Source of the DNA: CAWDYA01 sp963806495
GTDB lineage: Bacteria; Acidobacteriota; Polarisedimenticolia; JACPZX01; DASXTC01
Direction of reading: 5' to 3'
DNA length: 64,000 nt
Assembly (NCBI GenBank): GCA_963806495.1
Contig: CAWDYA010000002.1
Location: 186,001 to 250,000, forward strand
The position numbers and the translations under genes were made by a program. Positions 34,744 through 44,244 of this stretch are shown piece after piece; positions within the stretch are counted from its first letter, which is position 1, and the number at the start of each line of letters is the position of its first letter. The notes under the pieces were generated by a model that was not told where the DNA came from, made no database searches, and was given only the letters and a program-made list of their open reading frames with translations.

Positions 34744-35781
34744 ATGAAGAAGCAGGTCGCGAGCAGCCCCACGAGGATCGATCTGGCCGGTGGTACGCTC
34801 GACATCTGGCCGCTCAACATGCTGGTCGACCGCGCGCTCACCGTCAACGTCGCCATCGATCTGCTCGCCACCGCCACCCTCACCGAGCTCGATACGCGCC
34901 ACGCGCCCGCCGACGCGCCTGCCTCGCGCGTGGAGGTGACCTCTCAGGACCAGCAGGTGACGGAGACCTGGGCGAGCCCCTCGCTGGCGCCGACCCACAC
35001 GAAGCTGCCGCTGATCGCCGAGTGCGTCAAGTTCCTCGAGCCCGAGTATGGCTTCACGCTCACCACGAACTGTGCCTCGCCGGCCGGGGCGGGCCTGGGG
35101 GGCTCGTCGGCGCTGGCGGTCTCCGTGCTGGGCGGGCTGCAGGCGTATCTGGGCCGGTCGATCATGCCGCCCGAGGAGATGCTGCCGATCGTGCGCGACA
35201 TCGAGGCGCGCGTCCTGAAGATTCCCACCGGCACGCAGGATCACTTCGCGGCCACCTTCGGCGGCGCGGCGGCGATCCACTACGGCCCGGGCCGGCCTGT
35301 GCGCGAGGCGCTGCCGGTGAACCTCGACCGGCTCGCGTCGCGGCTGGTGCTGGCGTACGCGGGCGCTTCGCGGCTGAGCGCCTCGGCCAACTGGGACATG
35401 ATGCGCCGCGCCATCGACGGCGAGACCGCAACGGTGCGCGGGCTTGGGGCCATCGCCTCGATCGCCCACGAGATGCGTGCCGCGCTGATCGAGGGCGACC
35501 TCGATGCCGCCGGCGCGCTGATGGACCGCGAATGGAGAGAGCGCAAGGGGCTGTCGCCGAAGGTCAGCACCCCGGCCATCGAGAAGGCACTGTCGGCCGC
35601 CCGGACTGCCGGAGCCGTGGCCGGCAAGGTGTGCGGTGCGGGGGGAGGCGGGTGCATCGCCTTTCTCTGCCGCGACGGGGCGCGCGACGCCGTCGGGCGA
35701 TCGCTGTCGGCCCTCGGTGGCGACGGCGTCCGCGTGCTCGAGGCGCGTCCCACGCCGGTGGGCCTGCAGCTCGTCGGTTGA
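34744..35781 (+). CDS. GHMP-family sugar kinase (heptose/galactose kinase-like)
   Basis: 345 aa. GHMP landmarks: N-terminal SSPTRIDLAGGTLDIWPL, the phosphate-binding loop PAGAGLGGSSALAVSVLGG, and the C-terminal motif 3 GKVCGAGGGGCIAFL. The RIDLAGGTLD start is typical of the HddA/FKP-like sugar-1- or 7-kinase branch. Substrate cannot be read from sequence; a heptose- or fucose-type sugar for surface glycans is likely. Confidence 0.85.
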   Translation: MKKQVASSPTRIDLAGGTLDIWPLNMLVDRALTVNVAIDLLATATLTELDTRHAPADAPASRVEVTSQDQQVTETWASPSLAPTHTKLPLIAECVKFLEPEYGFTLTTNCASPAGAGLGGSSALAVSVLGGLQAYLGRSIMPPEEMLPIVRDIEARVLKIPTGTQDHFAATFGGAAAIHYGPGRPVREALPVNLDRLASRLVLAYAGASRLSASANWDMMRRAIDGETATVRGLGAIASIAHEMRAALIEGDLDAAGALMDREWRERKGLSPKVSTPAIEKALSAARTAGAVAGKVCGAGGGGCIAFLCRDGARDAVGRSLSALGGDGVRVLEARPTPVGLQLVG

Positions 35782-35798
35782 GACGGCCCGCGCCTCCC

Positions 35799-36833
35799 AT
35801 GAGACCACCCGTCCGTGCTCGCCTGCTGCCTGCCGCGCTGCTCGCCCTTTCGCTTTTCGCCTGCTCCGGCTTGCCGGCGCCGGGGGCCCGTGGCCGGGGC
35901 GCCGATGGCGAGCCTGTCTTCGTCCACGGCATGGTGTTCGGGCTGTTCGCGCGTGACGATGCCGGGCACGCCGAGCGCGGGCTGCAGGAGATCGCGGCCC
36001 TCGGGGCGGATTCGATCTCGATCGCCATCCCCTGGGTGATCCCGGACGTCCGCGCGACGACGATGGCGCCGCGAGCGGACATGACGCCCACCGACGCCGC
36101 GCTCACGAGCACGATCCGCAAGGCGCACGCTCGCGGCCTCTCGGTGATGCTGATGCCGTTTCTGTACGTGGGCGAGATGGGCGAGGGCGAGTGGCGCGGG
36201 ACGATCGCGCCGGACGACTGGGACGCGTGGTTCGCCGCGTACGACGAGTTCATCCTGCACTACGCCGGGCTGGCCGGTCGGGAGGGGGTCGAGTACTACA
36301 GCGTCGGCTCCGAGCTGTGCTCGACCGAGACGATGGGCGATCGCTGGCACGCCCTGATCGACCGGGTGCGCGCGGTCTACCCGGGCCGGGTCACTTATTC
36401 GGCCAACTGGGACCACCGCGGTTCGCTGGCCTTCGCCGATGCGCTCGACGTGCTGGGGATGAACGCCTACTTCAAGCTCAGCGACACGCCGGACGCTTCC
36501 GAAGAGGATCTGGTGCGCGCCTGGGGGCCGATTCGGCGCGATATCGAGGACTGGCGCCAATCGTTCGGCAAGAGGGTCCTCTTCACCGAGGTCGGCTATC
36601 CGAGCCGCACGGGTGCGAGCGTAAACCCCTGGGACTATGATGCCGAAGGACAGCCCGCGCCCGAGGAGCAGGCCCGGTGTTATCGGGCTTTTCGTCGAAT
36701 CTGGGAGGGCGATCCGGGGCTCGAGGGAGTATACTTCTACCTGTGGTGGGGCGAGGGGGGGCCCGCGGACACCGGATACACCCCGCGAGGCAAACCCGCC
36801 GAGTCGGTCATCAGAAAATGGTACGCGCGGTGA
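35799..36833 (+). CDS. GH113-like glycoside hydrolase lipoprotein
   Basis: 344 aa. Lipobox in AALLALSLFACSG. The mature domain is a TIM barrel resembling GH113 beta-mannanases: LGADSISIAIPWVIPDVRAT, EYYSVGSELCSTETMGDRWH (acid/base Glu in GSEL), NAYFKLS and LFTEVGYPSRTGASVNPWDY (nucleophile Glu in TEVGYPS), plus GVYFYLWWGEGG. Polysaccharide cleavage at the cell surface is likely; mannan specificity is not certain. It lies 17 nt after the GHMP kinase gene. Confidence 0.85.
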   Translation: MRPPVRARLLPAALLALSLFACSGLPAPGARGRGADGEPVFVHGMVFGLFARDDAGHAERGLQEIAALGADSISIAIPWVIPDVRATTMAPRADMTPTDAALTSTIRKAHARGLSVMLMPFLYVGEMGEGEWRGTIAPDDWDAWFAAYDEFILHYAGLAGREGVEYYSVGSELCSTETMGDRWHALIDRVRAVYPGRVTYSANWDHRGSLAFADALDVLGMNAYFKLSDTPDASEEDLVRAWGPIRRDIEDWRQSFGKRVLFTEVGYPSRTGASVNPWDYDAEGQPAPEEQARCYRAFRRIWEGDPGLEGVYFYLWWGEGGPADTGYTPRGKPAESVIRKWYAR

Positions 36834-36859
36834 CCGCCGCGTGGAAGGAAGGTCATTTC

Positions 36860-37501
36860 ATGAGATACCGCACAATCTTCATGTCTCTCGTCGTTCTGGG
36901 CGCCCTGGCCGCCACGGGTCTCACGGGCAGCTCGGCCTGGGCCGACAAGCTGGTCCTCTTCAAGAACGGCAAGGCGCTGCGCGTCAAGTCGGCGGTCGCG
37001 GACGGCAAGTGGCTCAAGTGCGATTTCGAAAACGGCAACTACATGTCGGTGCCGGCCGCGGAGGTTCGCAAGATCGAGGACGCCGCGCTCGGTGGCAAGG
37101 AAGGCACGTTCAGGGCGAACCAGGTGGCCGAGGGTGTCGGGACACCCTACACGCCCCCTCCTCCCGGGACACGCTTCGACCCGGCCGCCCAGACTCTGGG
37201 TGAGAACCAGCCGCCCGGCAGCGGCCCGGCCGCCACGCAGGAGGGCCAGGAGGCCCTCGCGCAGGAGACGGCGGAACGCGAGGCCCAGGGCGCTTTCATA
37301 CCGCGCCGCGGCGGTCTGGGGAACCGGTTCCAGGTCAACGGCACCGGGAGGCTCACGGCCGGAACCAACGCCGTGGGAGGCGTCCAGAACGGCGGGCTCC
37401 AGCCTCTCAACCAGGTCCGGACTCCGTTCGCGGGGCGCCGCGGCCTGACGCAGCGCAACCAGGGGCTCCCGACGGTCGACTCGAAATCGCAGGACAACTA
37501 G
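36860..37501 (+). CDS. Exported low-complexity protein of unknown function
   Basis: 213 aa with a signal peptide (FMSLVVLGALAATGLTGSSA, cleavage after AWA). A short folded part (ADKLVLFKNGKALRVKSAVA then LKCDFENGNYMSVPAAEVRK) resembles small SH3-like or DUF-type domains seen in Acidobacteriota exports. The rest is Pro/Gly/Gln-rich and probably disordered. AAGG-type ribosome site upstream of ATG 36860. No function recognised. Confidence 0.78.
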   Translation: MRYRTIFMSLVVLGALAATGLTGSSAWADKLVLFKNGKALRVKSAVADGKWLKCDFENGNYMSVPAAEVRKIEDAALGGKEGTFRANQVAEGVGTPYTPPPPGTRFDPAAQTLGENQPPGSGPAATQEGQEALAQETAEREAQGAFIPRRGGLGNRFQVNGTGRLTAGTNAVGGVQNGGLQPLNQVRTPFAGRRGLTQRNQGLPTVDSKSQDN

Positions 37502-37525
37502 GTCACCCTCCGCAAGCGGAGTCCG

Positions 37526-38086
37526 ATGATCATCGGTATCACTGGGCCCAACGCGGCCGGCAAGGGGGAGGCTGCGGCCTATCTCGGCTCGCTCGGGTAC
37601 GCCTACCACTCCCTCTCGGATGTCCTGCGTGACGAGCTCGCGGCTCAGGGGGTCGAGCCGACCCGGGAGAACCTCATCGCCATCGGCAATCGCCTGCGCG
37701 GCGACTCGGGGCCCGGAGTGCTCGCCGAGAGGATCCTGTCGCGCCTGGGCAGGCGTGACGTGGTCGACTCGATCCGCAACCCCGCAGAGGTCGACGTGCT
37801 GCGCCGCCGGGAGGATTTCGTGCTGATCGGGGTGGATGCCCCTCTCGATGTCCGGTTCGCACGCGCCATGGCGCGGGGCCGGCCCGGAGACGGGCCGAGC
37901 CTCGAGGAGTTCTCGGCCCGTGAGGCGCGCGAGAACAGCCCCGACCCGAGCCGCCAGCAGCTCGCACGCACCTTCGCGATGGCCGACGTGACCATCAGCA
38001 ACGGCGGCACGCTCGAGGATCTGCATCGGGCCGTGGAGGCCGCGCTGCGCGGGCTGGAAGGCCGCGGCGCCGCTCAGACGAAGTAG
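37526..38086 (+). CDS. P-loop nucleotide-kinase-like protein (dephospho-CoA kinase-like)
   Basis: 186 aa. Walker A in IIGITGPNAAGKGEAAAYL, then SLSDVLRDELAAQG, DSIRNPAEVDVLRRR and LIGVDAPLDVRFARAM. This is the COG0237/COG1936-like kinase fold also found fused to dCMP deaminases. The usual CoaE DVPLL motif is not seen, so I do not call it coaE. Its 3' end overlaps the convergent rhomboid gene by 13 nt. Confidence 0.78.
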   Translation: MIIGITGPNAAGKGEAAAYLGSLGYAYHSLSDVLRDELAAQGVEPTRENLIAIGNRLRGDSGPGVLAERILSRLGRRDVVDSIRNPAEVDVLRRREDFVLIGVDAPLDVRFARAMARGRPGDGPSLEEFSAREARENSPDPSRQQLARTFAMADVTISNGGTLEDLHRAVEAALRGLEGRGAAQTK

Positions 38087-38772
38087 GGATCGGGCCGCGG
38101 CGGCCGCCGCGGTCGTCGCCGCCTGAAGAGCCAGATCAGGATCATCCCGCCCACGAACCCGCCGATGTGCGCATAGAACGCGACCCCGCCCTGCACCCGG
38201 TCCGCCATCCGCGACAGCAGGATTTGAAGCAGGAACCAGAGCCCGAGCACCAGGACCGCGGGCAGGTAGATCAGCTCGATGAAGATGAAGATCGGAACCA
38301 GTGTCAGCACCCGGGCACGGGGAAACAGCAGCATGTACGCGCCCAGCACCCCCGCAATCGCGCCGCTGGCGCCGATCATCGGCACTTCCGAGTCGGGAGA
38401 CCAGGCGACCTGCGTGCCGGCCGCGATCAGGCCGCACAGCAGGTAGAAGACCAGGAACCTGAAGTGGCCCGTTTCGTCCTCGATGTTGTTGCCGAAGATC
38501 CACAGGTAGAGCATGTTGCCTGCCAGATGCAGGAACCCGCCGTGCAGGAACATCGAAGTGAAGGGCGTGAGAGGAACGGGCAGCGCCGGTCCGGAGACGC
38601 GGGCGGCGCCCGTCACCACGGCCGGCACCAGCCCCATCCGGAACACGAGCTCCCTGAGGCCCTCGTGGGGAAGGGACACCTCGTAGAAATAGACCGCGAC
38701 ATTGATGGCGACAATGCCCCACGTGATGAACGGGGTCGTTCGGACCGGATTGTCATCCTTGAGCGGGATCAT
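38074..38772 (-). CDS. Rhomboid-family intramembrane serine protease
   Basis: 232 aa with six to seven membrane segments. The HGGFLHLAGNMLYLWIFGNN motif, catalytic serine in PMIGASGAIAGVLGAY and catalytic histidine in VAFYAHIGGFVGG are all present. It should cleave membrane protein substrates within the bilayer. ATG 38772 lies 9 nt after a TAGGAT box (38782-38787, minus) and lacks a Shine-Dalgarno. Confidence 0.94.
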   Translation of the reverse strand: MIPLKDDNPVRTTPFITWGIVAINVAVYFYEVSLPHEGLRELVFRMGLVPAVVTGAARVSGPALPVPLTPFTSMFLHGGFLHLAGNMLYLWIFGNNIEDETGHFRFLVFYLLCGLIAAGTQVAWSPDSEVPMIGASGAIAGVLGAYMLLFPRARVLTLVPIFIFIELIYLPAVLVLGLWFLLQILLSRMADRVQGGVAFYAHIGGFVGGMILIWLFRRRRPRRPPRPDPYFV

Positions 38773-38838
38773 TTCGGGAGCATCCTAGCCGATCGTGCCG
38801 CCGGAGGTCCCCGGCAGGACGCCGGCCCGGGCCGCTAC

Positions 38839-38867
38839 TTGAATGGCGGGCCGTAAACCCCTACCCT
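38839..38867 (+). promoter_or_regulatory. Sigma-70 promoter of nadA
   Basis: TTGAAT (38839-38844), 17-bp spacer, TACCCT (38862-38867); start near 38874, which places the GTG at 38868 outside the mRNA and favours ATG 38910. Confidence 0.65.
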
Positions 38868-38909
38868 GTGAGCAACTATCGGCGTTTCACGCCGGGGGAG
38901 GGGGCTCGG

Positions 38910-40034
38910 ATGGCGACAGCCTTGGCCGCGGGCAGCACGCTGCAGCGGCTTCTGCCTTCGGGTTATTTCAATCTGACCGACGACGAGGCGGCCCCACGCA
39001 TCAGCGCGGTGAAGGAGAAGCTCGGCACCACGCTGATGATCCTCGGCCACCACTACCAGCGCGACGAGGTGATCCGGTTCGCCGATGCCACGGGTGACTC
39101 GTTCGGCCTGTCCCGCCTCGCCGCCGGCAATCGCGACGCCCGTTACATCGTCTTCTGCGGCGTGCACTTCATGGCGGAGAGCGCCGATATCCTGAGCCGC
39201 GGGGATCAGGCCGTGATACTGCCGGATCTCGACGCCGGCTGTTCGATGGCCGACATGGCCGACCTCGAGCAGGTCGAGGACGCCTGGGACGAGATCTGTG
39301 CCACGACGGGTGACGACGACGTGATGCCGATCACCTATATCAACTCCGCGGCCAGTCTCAAGGCGTTCGTCGGGTCGCACGGCGGAGCCGTATGCACCTC
39401 TTCGAACGCCGAGGCCGTGATCCGCTGGGCGCTCGCGCGGCGCCGCCGGCTGCTCTTCTTCCCGGACCAGCATCTCGGGCGGAACACGGCCTACCGGATG
39501 GGAATCCCGCTCGAACGGATGGCCGTCTGGGATCCGACCCGACCCCCCGGCCAGTGCGGGGGCAACGAACCGTCGGGGATCCGGGACGCGACCGTTCTCC
39601 TGTGGCGCGGTCACTGCCAGGTCCATCAGCGGTTCCTGCCGGCTCATGTCGAGTCGTTTCGTCAGAAGTTCCCGGGGATAAAGGTCATCGTCCATCCCGA
39701 GTGTTCCTGGGAGGTGGTCCAGGGCGCGGATCTCGTCGGCTCCACCTCCTACATCATCGACACCATCACGAAGGCTCCGGCGGGCAGCTCGTGGGCGGTC
39801 GGCACGGAGATCCATCTGGTGGACCGGCTGCGCCGGGCCAACCCGGACAAGTTCGTCAGCAGCCTCGTGCCGGGAGTCTGTCTCTGCTCGACGATGAACC
39901 GGATCGACCCGCAGCATCTGGCCTGGGTTCTGGAGAGTCTCGAGGAGGGGCGTGTCGTCAACCAGATCAAGGTGCCCGAACCGACGGCATCGCAGGCCCG
40001 CGAGGCGCTCGACCGCATGCTCTCGATCTCCTGA
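38910..40034 (+). CDS. nadA: Quinolinate synthase A
   Basis: 374 aa. Condenses iminoaspartate with dihydroxyacetone phosphate to quinolinate for NAD synthesis, using a [4Fe-4S] cluster. Cluster cysteines are in IVFCGVHFMAESADIL, LLWRGHCQVHQRF and VPGVCLCSTMNRI. Also visible: MILGHHYQRDEVIRFADATG and SYIIDTITKAPAGSSWAVGT. ATG 38910 is preferred because GGGGGAGGGGG precedes it and it lies downstream of the predicted transcription start. nadB and nadC are not in the window. Confidence 0.95.
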   Translation: MATALAAGSTLQRLLPSGYFNLTDDEAAPRISAVKEKLGTTLMILGHHYQRDEVIRFADATGDSFGLSRLAAGNRDARYIVFCGVHFMAESADILSRGDQAVILPDLDAGCSMADMADLEQVEDAWDEICATTGDDDVMPITYINSAASLKAFVGSHGGAVCTSSNAEAVIRWALARRRRLLFFPDQHLGRNTAYRMGIPLERMAVWDPTRPPGQCGGNEPSGIRDATVLLWRGHCQVHQRFLPAHVESFRQKFPGIKVIVHPECSWEVVQGADLVGSTSYIIDTITKAPAGSSWAVGTEIHLVDRLRRANPDKFVSSLVPGVCLCSTMNRIDPQHLAWVLESLEEGRVVNQIKVPEPTASQAREALDRMLSIS

Positions 40035-40113
40035 CCGCCTCTTGATAGGATAGAGCCTCGGCCCAATGATGGGCGTAACTCACGGATGATCCCGTCCAGG
40101 TGAACCCAGCCGC

Positions 40114-42102
40114 ATGAGCGAAGCGATTACCGGGAACATGGACCACTCACTGCCACGCGAGAATGCCAGGAACGCCCCGGCCAGGCTGCTTCACAGGGTG
40201 AACTCGCCCGACGATCTCAAGAGGCTGAGCGTCCCCGAGCTGAAGCAGCTCGCCCAGGAGCTGCGGGACGACCTGATCGAGGTCGTCTCGCGAACCGGCG
40301 GGCACCTCGCGCCGTCGCTGGGTGTGGTGGAGCTGACCATCGCCCTGCACTATCTGTTCGATTCGCCCAGGGACAAGATCATCTGGGACGTCGGCCACCA
40401 GGCGTACGTCCACAAGATGCTCACCGGCCGGCGCGACCGGCTGCCGACAATCCGCCAGCATGGTGGGATCTCGGGGTTTCTGCGCATCGCCGAGAGCGAG
40501 CACGACGCGTTCGGCGCCGGCCACGCCAGCACCTCCATCTCCGTGGGACTCGGTATGGCGACCCAGCGGGATCTGACCGGCCGGCATCATCACGTCGTGA
40601 CGGTGACGGGAGACGGCGCCATGACGGGGGGGCTGGCCTACGAGGCGCTCAACAACGCGGGCGGCTCGGGGCGCGACATGCTCGTGATCCTCAATGACAA
40701 CGAGATGTCGATCTCGCCCAACGTCGGGGCCATCTCGAAGTACCTCACGAGCATGAGCACCAACCCGTTCCTCAAGAGACTGCGTGACGAGGGGTACCAT
40801 CTCATCGAGAAGCTCCCCAAGGGGGCGACCGCCGCCGAGGTGGCGAACCGGCTCGAGCGCAATCTCAAGAACATCCTCGTGCCCGGCGCCCTGTTCCAGG
40901 CGCTCGGGTTCCACTACTTCGGTCCGATCGACGGCCACGATCTCGACGGTCTGCTCGACATCATGAAGAAGCTGCGCGAGGAGAAGGGGCCGGTACTGCT
41001 GCACGTGCTGACCAAGAAGGGGCGCGGCTACACTTTCGCCGAATCCGACCCGAACACATACCACGGGCTCAACCCGTTCGATGTCGCCTCCGGAAAGAGC
41101 CTCCCCTCGGCCCGGAAGTCGCCTCCTGCCTACACCGCGGTGTTCGCGCAGGCGGCCACCGAGCTCGCCGCGCAGGACGAGCGGGTGGTGGCGGTGACCG
41201 CCGCCATGGCGGACGGCACGGGGCTGGTCAAGTTCGGCAAGCAGTTCCCCGGGCGTTTCTTCGATGTGGGCATCGCGGAGGCGCACGCGGTGGCGTTCTC
41301 GGCGGCGATGGCGCTGCAGGGGATGAGGCCGATCGCGGCGATCTACTCGACCTTTCTGCAGCGGGCCTATGACCAGATCATCCACGACGTCGCCGTGCAG
41401 AAGATCCCGGTGATCTTCTGCCTGGACCGCGCCGGGCTGTGCGGCCCCGACGGGCCGACACACCACGGTGTGTTCGATCTGTCCTACCTGAGGGCGGTGC
41501 CCCATTTCGTGGTGGCGGCGCCCAAGGACGGCGTTGAGCTGCGCAACCTGCTCTACACGGCGGTCAACCAGACCGAGAACCCGTTTGCCATCCGTTACCC
41601 GAAGGAGTCCTGTCCCGCGGACCCGACGGGCGCGCCCTTCGAGACCATCCCGATCGGCACCTGGGAACATCTGATCGAGGGCGACGATCTGGCGTTTCTC
41701 GCCGTCGGCACGATGGTGCGGCAGGCCCGCAAGGTGGTCGAGTCGCTCGCGGCGCGAGGGGTCAATGCCGGCCTCGTGAACTGCCGGTTCATCAAGCCGA
41801 TGGACACCGCCATGCTGCGCGAGCTGGTCTCGAGGTACCGGGTTCTCGTGACTCTCGAGGAGAACGTCCTGCGCGGCGGCTTCGGCACCGGCGTGTACGA
41901 ATCACTCTCCGAGCTGAGGCTGACGAATGTTGGCACCACGCTTTACCATCTCGGCATCCCGGATCAGTTCATCCTCCACGGGAGCCGTCCCGACCTGTTC
42001 GACGAGATAGGGCTGTCGACCGCCCGCATCGAGACCTTCGCCCTGGAGGCGCTCGCCGCAGCGGGCAGGCCGGCAGGAGAGAGAGGCGGCTCCGATGCCT
42101 GA
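40114..42102 (+). CDS. dxs: 1-deoxy-D-xylulose-5-phosphate synthase
   Basis: 662 aa. First committed enzyme of the MEP isoprenoid pathway; thiamine diphosphate-dependent. HLAPSLGVVELTIALHYLFD, the TPP motif VTGDGAMTGGLAYEALNNAG and LNDNEMSISPNVGAIS are clear, with the transketolase pyrimidine domain (FDVGIAEAHAVAFSAAMALQ) and C-terminal domain following. A weak TTGATA-17-AATGAT promoter may lie at 40042-40070. It overlaps pepA by 8 nt. Confidence 0.97.
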   Translation: MSEAITGNMDHSLPRENARNAPARLLHRVNSPDDLKRLSVPELKQLAQELRDDLIEVVSRTGGHLAPSLGVVELTIALHYLFDSPRDKIIWDVGHQAYVHKMLTGRRDRLPTIRQHGGISGFLRIAESEHDAFGAGHASTSISVGLGMATQRDLTGRHHHVVTVTGDGAMTGGLAYEALNNAGGSGRDMLVILNDNEMSISPNVGAISKYLTSMSTNPFLKRLRDEGYHLIEKLPKGATAAEVANRLERNLKNILVPGALFQALGFHYFGPIDGHDLDGLLDIMKKLREEKGPVLLHVLTKKGRGYTFAESDPNTYHGLNPFDVASGKSLPSARKSPPAYTAVFAQAATELAAQDERVVAVTAAMADGTGLVKFGKQFPGRFFDVGIAEAHAVAFSAAMALQGMRPIAAIYSTFLQRAYDQIIHDVAVQKIPVIFCLDRAGLCGPDGPTHHGVFDLSYLRAVPHFVVAAPKDGVELRNLLYTAVNQTENPFAIRYPKESCPADPTGAPFETIPIGTWEHLIEGDDLAFLAVGTMVRQARKVVESLAARGVNAGLVNCRFIKPMDTAMLRELVSRYRVLVTLEENVLRGGFGTGVYESLSELRLTNVGTTLYHLGIPDQFILHGSRPDLFDEIGLSTARIETFALEALAAAGRPAGERGGSDA

Positions 42103-43687
42103 AGCGGCCCCCGCGGCGCTGCCGGCCGGCACGCTGCCCGCGGACAGCCCGGTGCCGAAGGTCTCCGCCGCGGCCGCCTCGTTCGTCACGAGCCGGGCCG
42201 ACATCGCCGTCTGCTTCGCCTTCGAGTCGGAGCGTCCTTCGCCGCTCGGCGTGCCCGCGTCGAGCGCCCTCGCCAAGGCTCTCGTGAGACTGATGCAGTC
42301 CGAGGGGTTCCGGGGCAAGCGCAGGGAGATCCTGGTCTGGCAGTCGGGCGGCCGCTTCGCGTCGATCCGGTATCTCGTCGTCGGCCTGGGGGACAAGTCA
42401 TCGGCCTCGCCGGAGTCGCTGCGCGAGGCGTGCGGGATCGCGGCCCGCCGGACGGTCGATCTGCCCTCACGCAGGCGCGGGGGCAAGTCGATGTTCCTGC
42501 TGCCGCCGTTCGAGTCCACCTCCAGGGAGATGCTGGCCGAGGCGGCAACCGAAGGGATCCTCCTCGGGGCCTACCGGATGACCAAGTATCTCACCGGCGA
42601 CGAGGGCAAGCCTCCCCGGATCGCCACCGCCGTCCTGCTCGCCGATCGCCGTGACCTCAAGGCGGTGCAGAGCGGCATCTCCCGCGGCACCGTGCGCGCT
42701 TCGGCGGCGAACCTGGCCCGTGATCTGGTGAACGAGCCGGCCGGTGTGCTCACCCCCACGCGGATGGCCGCTGTGGCACGCCACCTGGCCAAACAGCGCG
42801 GTCTCGAGATCCGGGTGCTGGACAAGAAGGAACTGGTCAAGCGCGGGATGGGGGCGATTCTCGGCGTGTCGGCCGGCAGCGCCCAGCCTCCCTGCATGAT
42901 CCACCTCATCTACCGGCCCTCCCGCGCCGCCCGCAGGGGCTCGCGCCGCCCGCGGATCGCTCTCGTGGGCAAAGGTCTCACCTTCGACTCGGGAGGCCTG
43001 TCGCTCAAGACCGCCGCGGGGATGGAGACGATGAAGCTCGACAAGGCAGGCGCCTGCGCGGTGCTCGGAGCCATGAGCGCCATCGCCCAGCTCAAGCCCG
43101 ATATCGAGGTGCATGGTGTGATGGGGATGACCGAGAACATGCCCGGCGGCGCCGCGACCAAGCCCGGCGACGTCCTGCGCTCGCTGAGCGGCAAGACGAT
43201 CGAGGTGCTCAACACCGACGCGGAGGGGCGGGTGGTCCTGGCCGATGCGCTCGCCTACGCGCAGCAGCAGAAGGTCGACGAGATGATCGATCTGGCCACG
43301 CTGACCGGCGCATGCATGGTCGCGCTGGGCCCCTCGGTGTCCGGCGTCTTCGGCAACCGCCAGGAGATGGTGGATGCGCTGTTGTCGGCCGCCCGCAGCG
43401 CCGGCGAGCCGATGTGGCAGCTTCCGCTGCGCGACGAGTACAACGAGTTCCTCCGCAGCGAGGTGGCCGACGTGAAGAACACGCCCGGCAGCCGGTACGG
43501 CGGGGCCATCACGGCCGGGTTGTTCCTCAGGACCTTCGTGTCCGACGAGGTCGGGTGGGTTCATCTGGACATCGCCGGTCCCGCCTTCATGGAATCGGAG
43601 CGCGGCTATACCCGCAAGGGGGGCACCGGAGCGGGCGTCCGGACGCTCATCACCTACGTGGAATCCCTGGCCGCCCGCCAGGGATGA
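42095..43687 (+). CDS. pepA: M17 leucyl (cytosol) aminopeptidase
   Basis: 530 aa. Removes N-terminal residues from peptides using two metal ions. C-terminal catalytic domain with ALVGKGLTFDSGGLSLK, KLDKAGACAVLGAMSA and the family signature NTDAEGRVVLADALAYA. Metal ligands (Lys, Asp, Asp, Glu) are conserved. The N-terminal domain is divergent. Starts within the last codons of dxs and ends in an ATGA overlap with the next gene. Confidence 0.95.
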   Translation: MPEAAPAALPAGTLPADSPVPKVSAAAASFVTSRADIAVCFAFESERPSPLGVPASSALAKALVRLMQSEGFRGKRREILVWQSGGRFASIRYLVVGLGDKSSASPESLREACGIAARRTVDLPSRRRGGKSMFLLPPFESTSREMLAEAATEGILLGAYRMTKYLTGDEGKPPRIATAVLLADRRDLKAVQSGISRGTVRASAANLARDLVNEPAGVLTPTRMAAVARHLAKQRGLEIRVLDKKELVKRGMGAILGVSAGSAQPPCMIHLIYRPSRAARRGSRRPRIALVGKGLTFDSGGLSLKTAAGMETMKLDKAGACAVLGAMSAIAQLKPDIEVHGVMGMTENMPGGAATKPGDVLRSLSGKTIEVLNTDAEGRVVLADALAYAQQQKVDEMIDLATLTGACMVALGPSVSGVFGNRQEMVDALLSAARSAGEPMWQLPLRDEYNEFLRSEVADVKNTPGSRYGGAITAGLFLRTFVSDEVGWVHLDIAGPAFMESERGYTRKGGTGAGVRTLITYVESLAARQG

Positions 43688-44193
43688 GCCACGCCGGGCA
43701 CCGGGCGAAGGCTCCCGTGACGGTGACCGTCTCCGTGATCACCGTCTCCGACACCCGCACCCTGGAGAGCGACGAGAGTGGAAGGCTGATGGCCGACATG
43801 TGCCGGGAGGCAGGCCACCTGGTGTCGGGCCGTCTCGTCGTGCCGGACGATCCCGAAGCCGTCCGGACCGCGCTCGACCAGGTGCTCGACGATGACTCGG
43901 TCCAGGCGGTCCTGCTCAACGGCGGGACCGGAATCTCGGGGCGGGACAGGACCCTCGAGGGGATCTCCTCCATGCTCGAGATGACCCTTCCCGGCTTCGG
44001 CGAGCTGTTCCGCTCCCTATCGTACGCGGAGATCGGCCCCGCCGCCATGCTTTCCCGGGCGGTCGCCGGTCTGGCCTCGGGCAGGCCGGTCTTCTCGGTG
44101 CCGGGATCGCCGGCGGCGGTGCGGCTCGCGATGGAGAAGCTGATCCTGCCCGAGATCGGCCACCTCGTGTCCGAGGCGCGCAGGACTTCCTGA
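43684..44193 (+). CDS. MoaB/MogA-family molybdopterin adenylyltransferase
   Basis: 169 aa. Adenylylates molybdopterin before molybdenum insertion. VSVITVSDTRTLESDESGRL, VLLNGGTGISGRDRTLEGIS and MLSRAVAGLASGRPVFSVPG match the MoCF_biosynth domain, the GGTG loop being the substrate site. Full length for MoaB. Located between pepA and the antiporter; moaD and moaE are 4.7 kb downstream. Confidence 0.92.
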   Translation: MSHAGHRAKAPVTVTVSVITVSDTRTLESDESGRLMADMCREAGHLVSGRLVVPDDPEAVRTALDQVLDDDSVQAVLLNGGTGISGRDRTLEGISSMLEMTLPGFGELFRSLSYAEIGPAAMLSRAVAGLASGRPVFSVPGSPAAVRLAMEKLILPEIGHLVSEARRTS

Positions 44194-44206
44194 GCCCCCA
44201 GAGCGC

Positions 44207-44235
44207 TTGACACCCCGAACCCCATCGTCCAACAT
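44207..44235 (+). promoter_or_regulatory. Sigma-70 promoter of the cation antiporter (leaderless)
   Basis: TTGACA (44207-44212), 17-bp spacer, CAACAT (44230-44235), then 9 nt to ATG 44245 with no Shine-Dalgarno. Confidence 0.65.
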
Positions 44236-44244
44236 GCGCGGACC

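Noticed and set aside
34744..36833. GHMP kinase and GH113-like lipoprotein as a polysaccharide utilisation locus
   Set aside because: Only two genes, without SusC/SusD-like or regulatory partners, and flanked by unrelated functions.
38868..38909. GTG 38868 as the start of nadA
   Set aside because: It touches the -10 box, so it lies upstream of the predicted transcription start; ATG 38910 has a strong Shine-Dalgarno.
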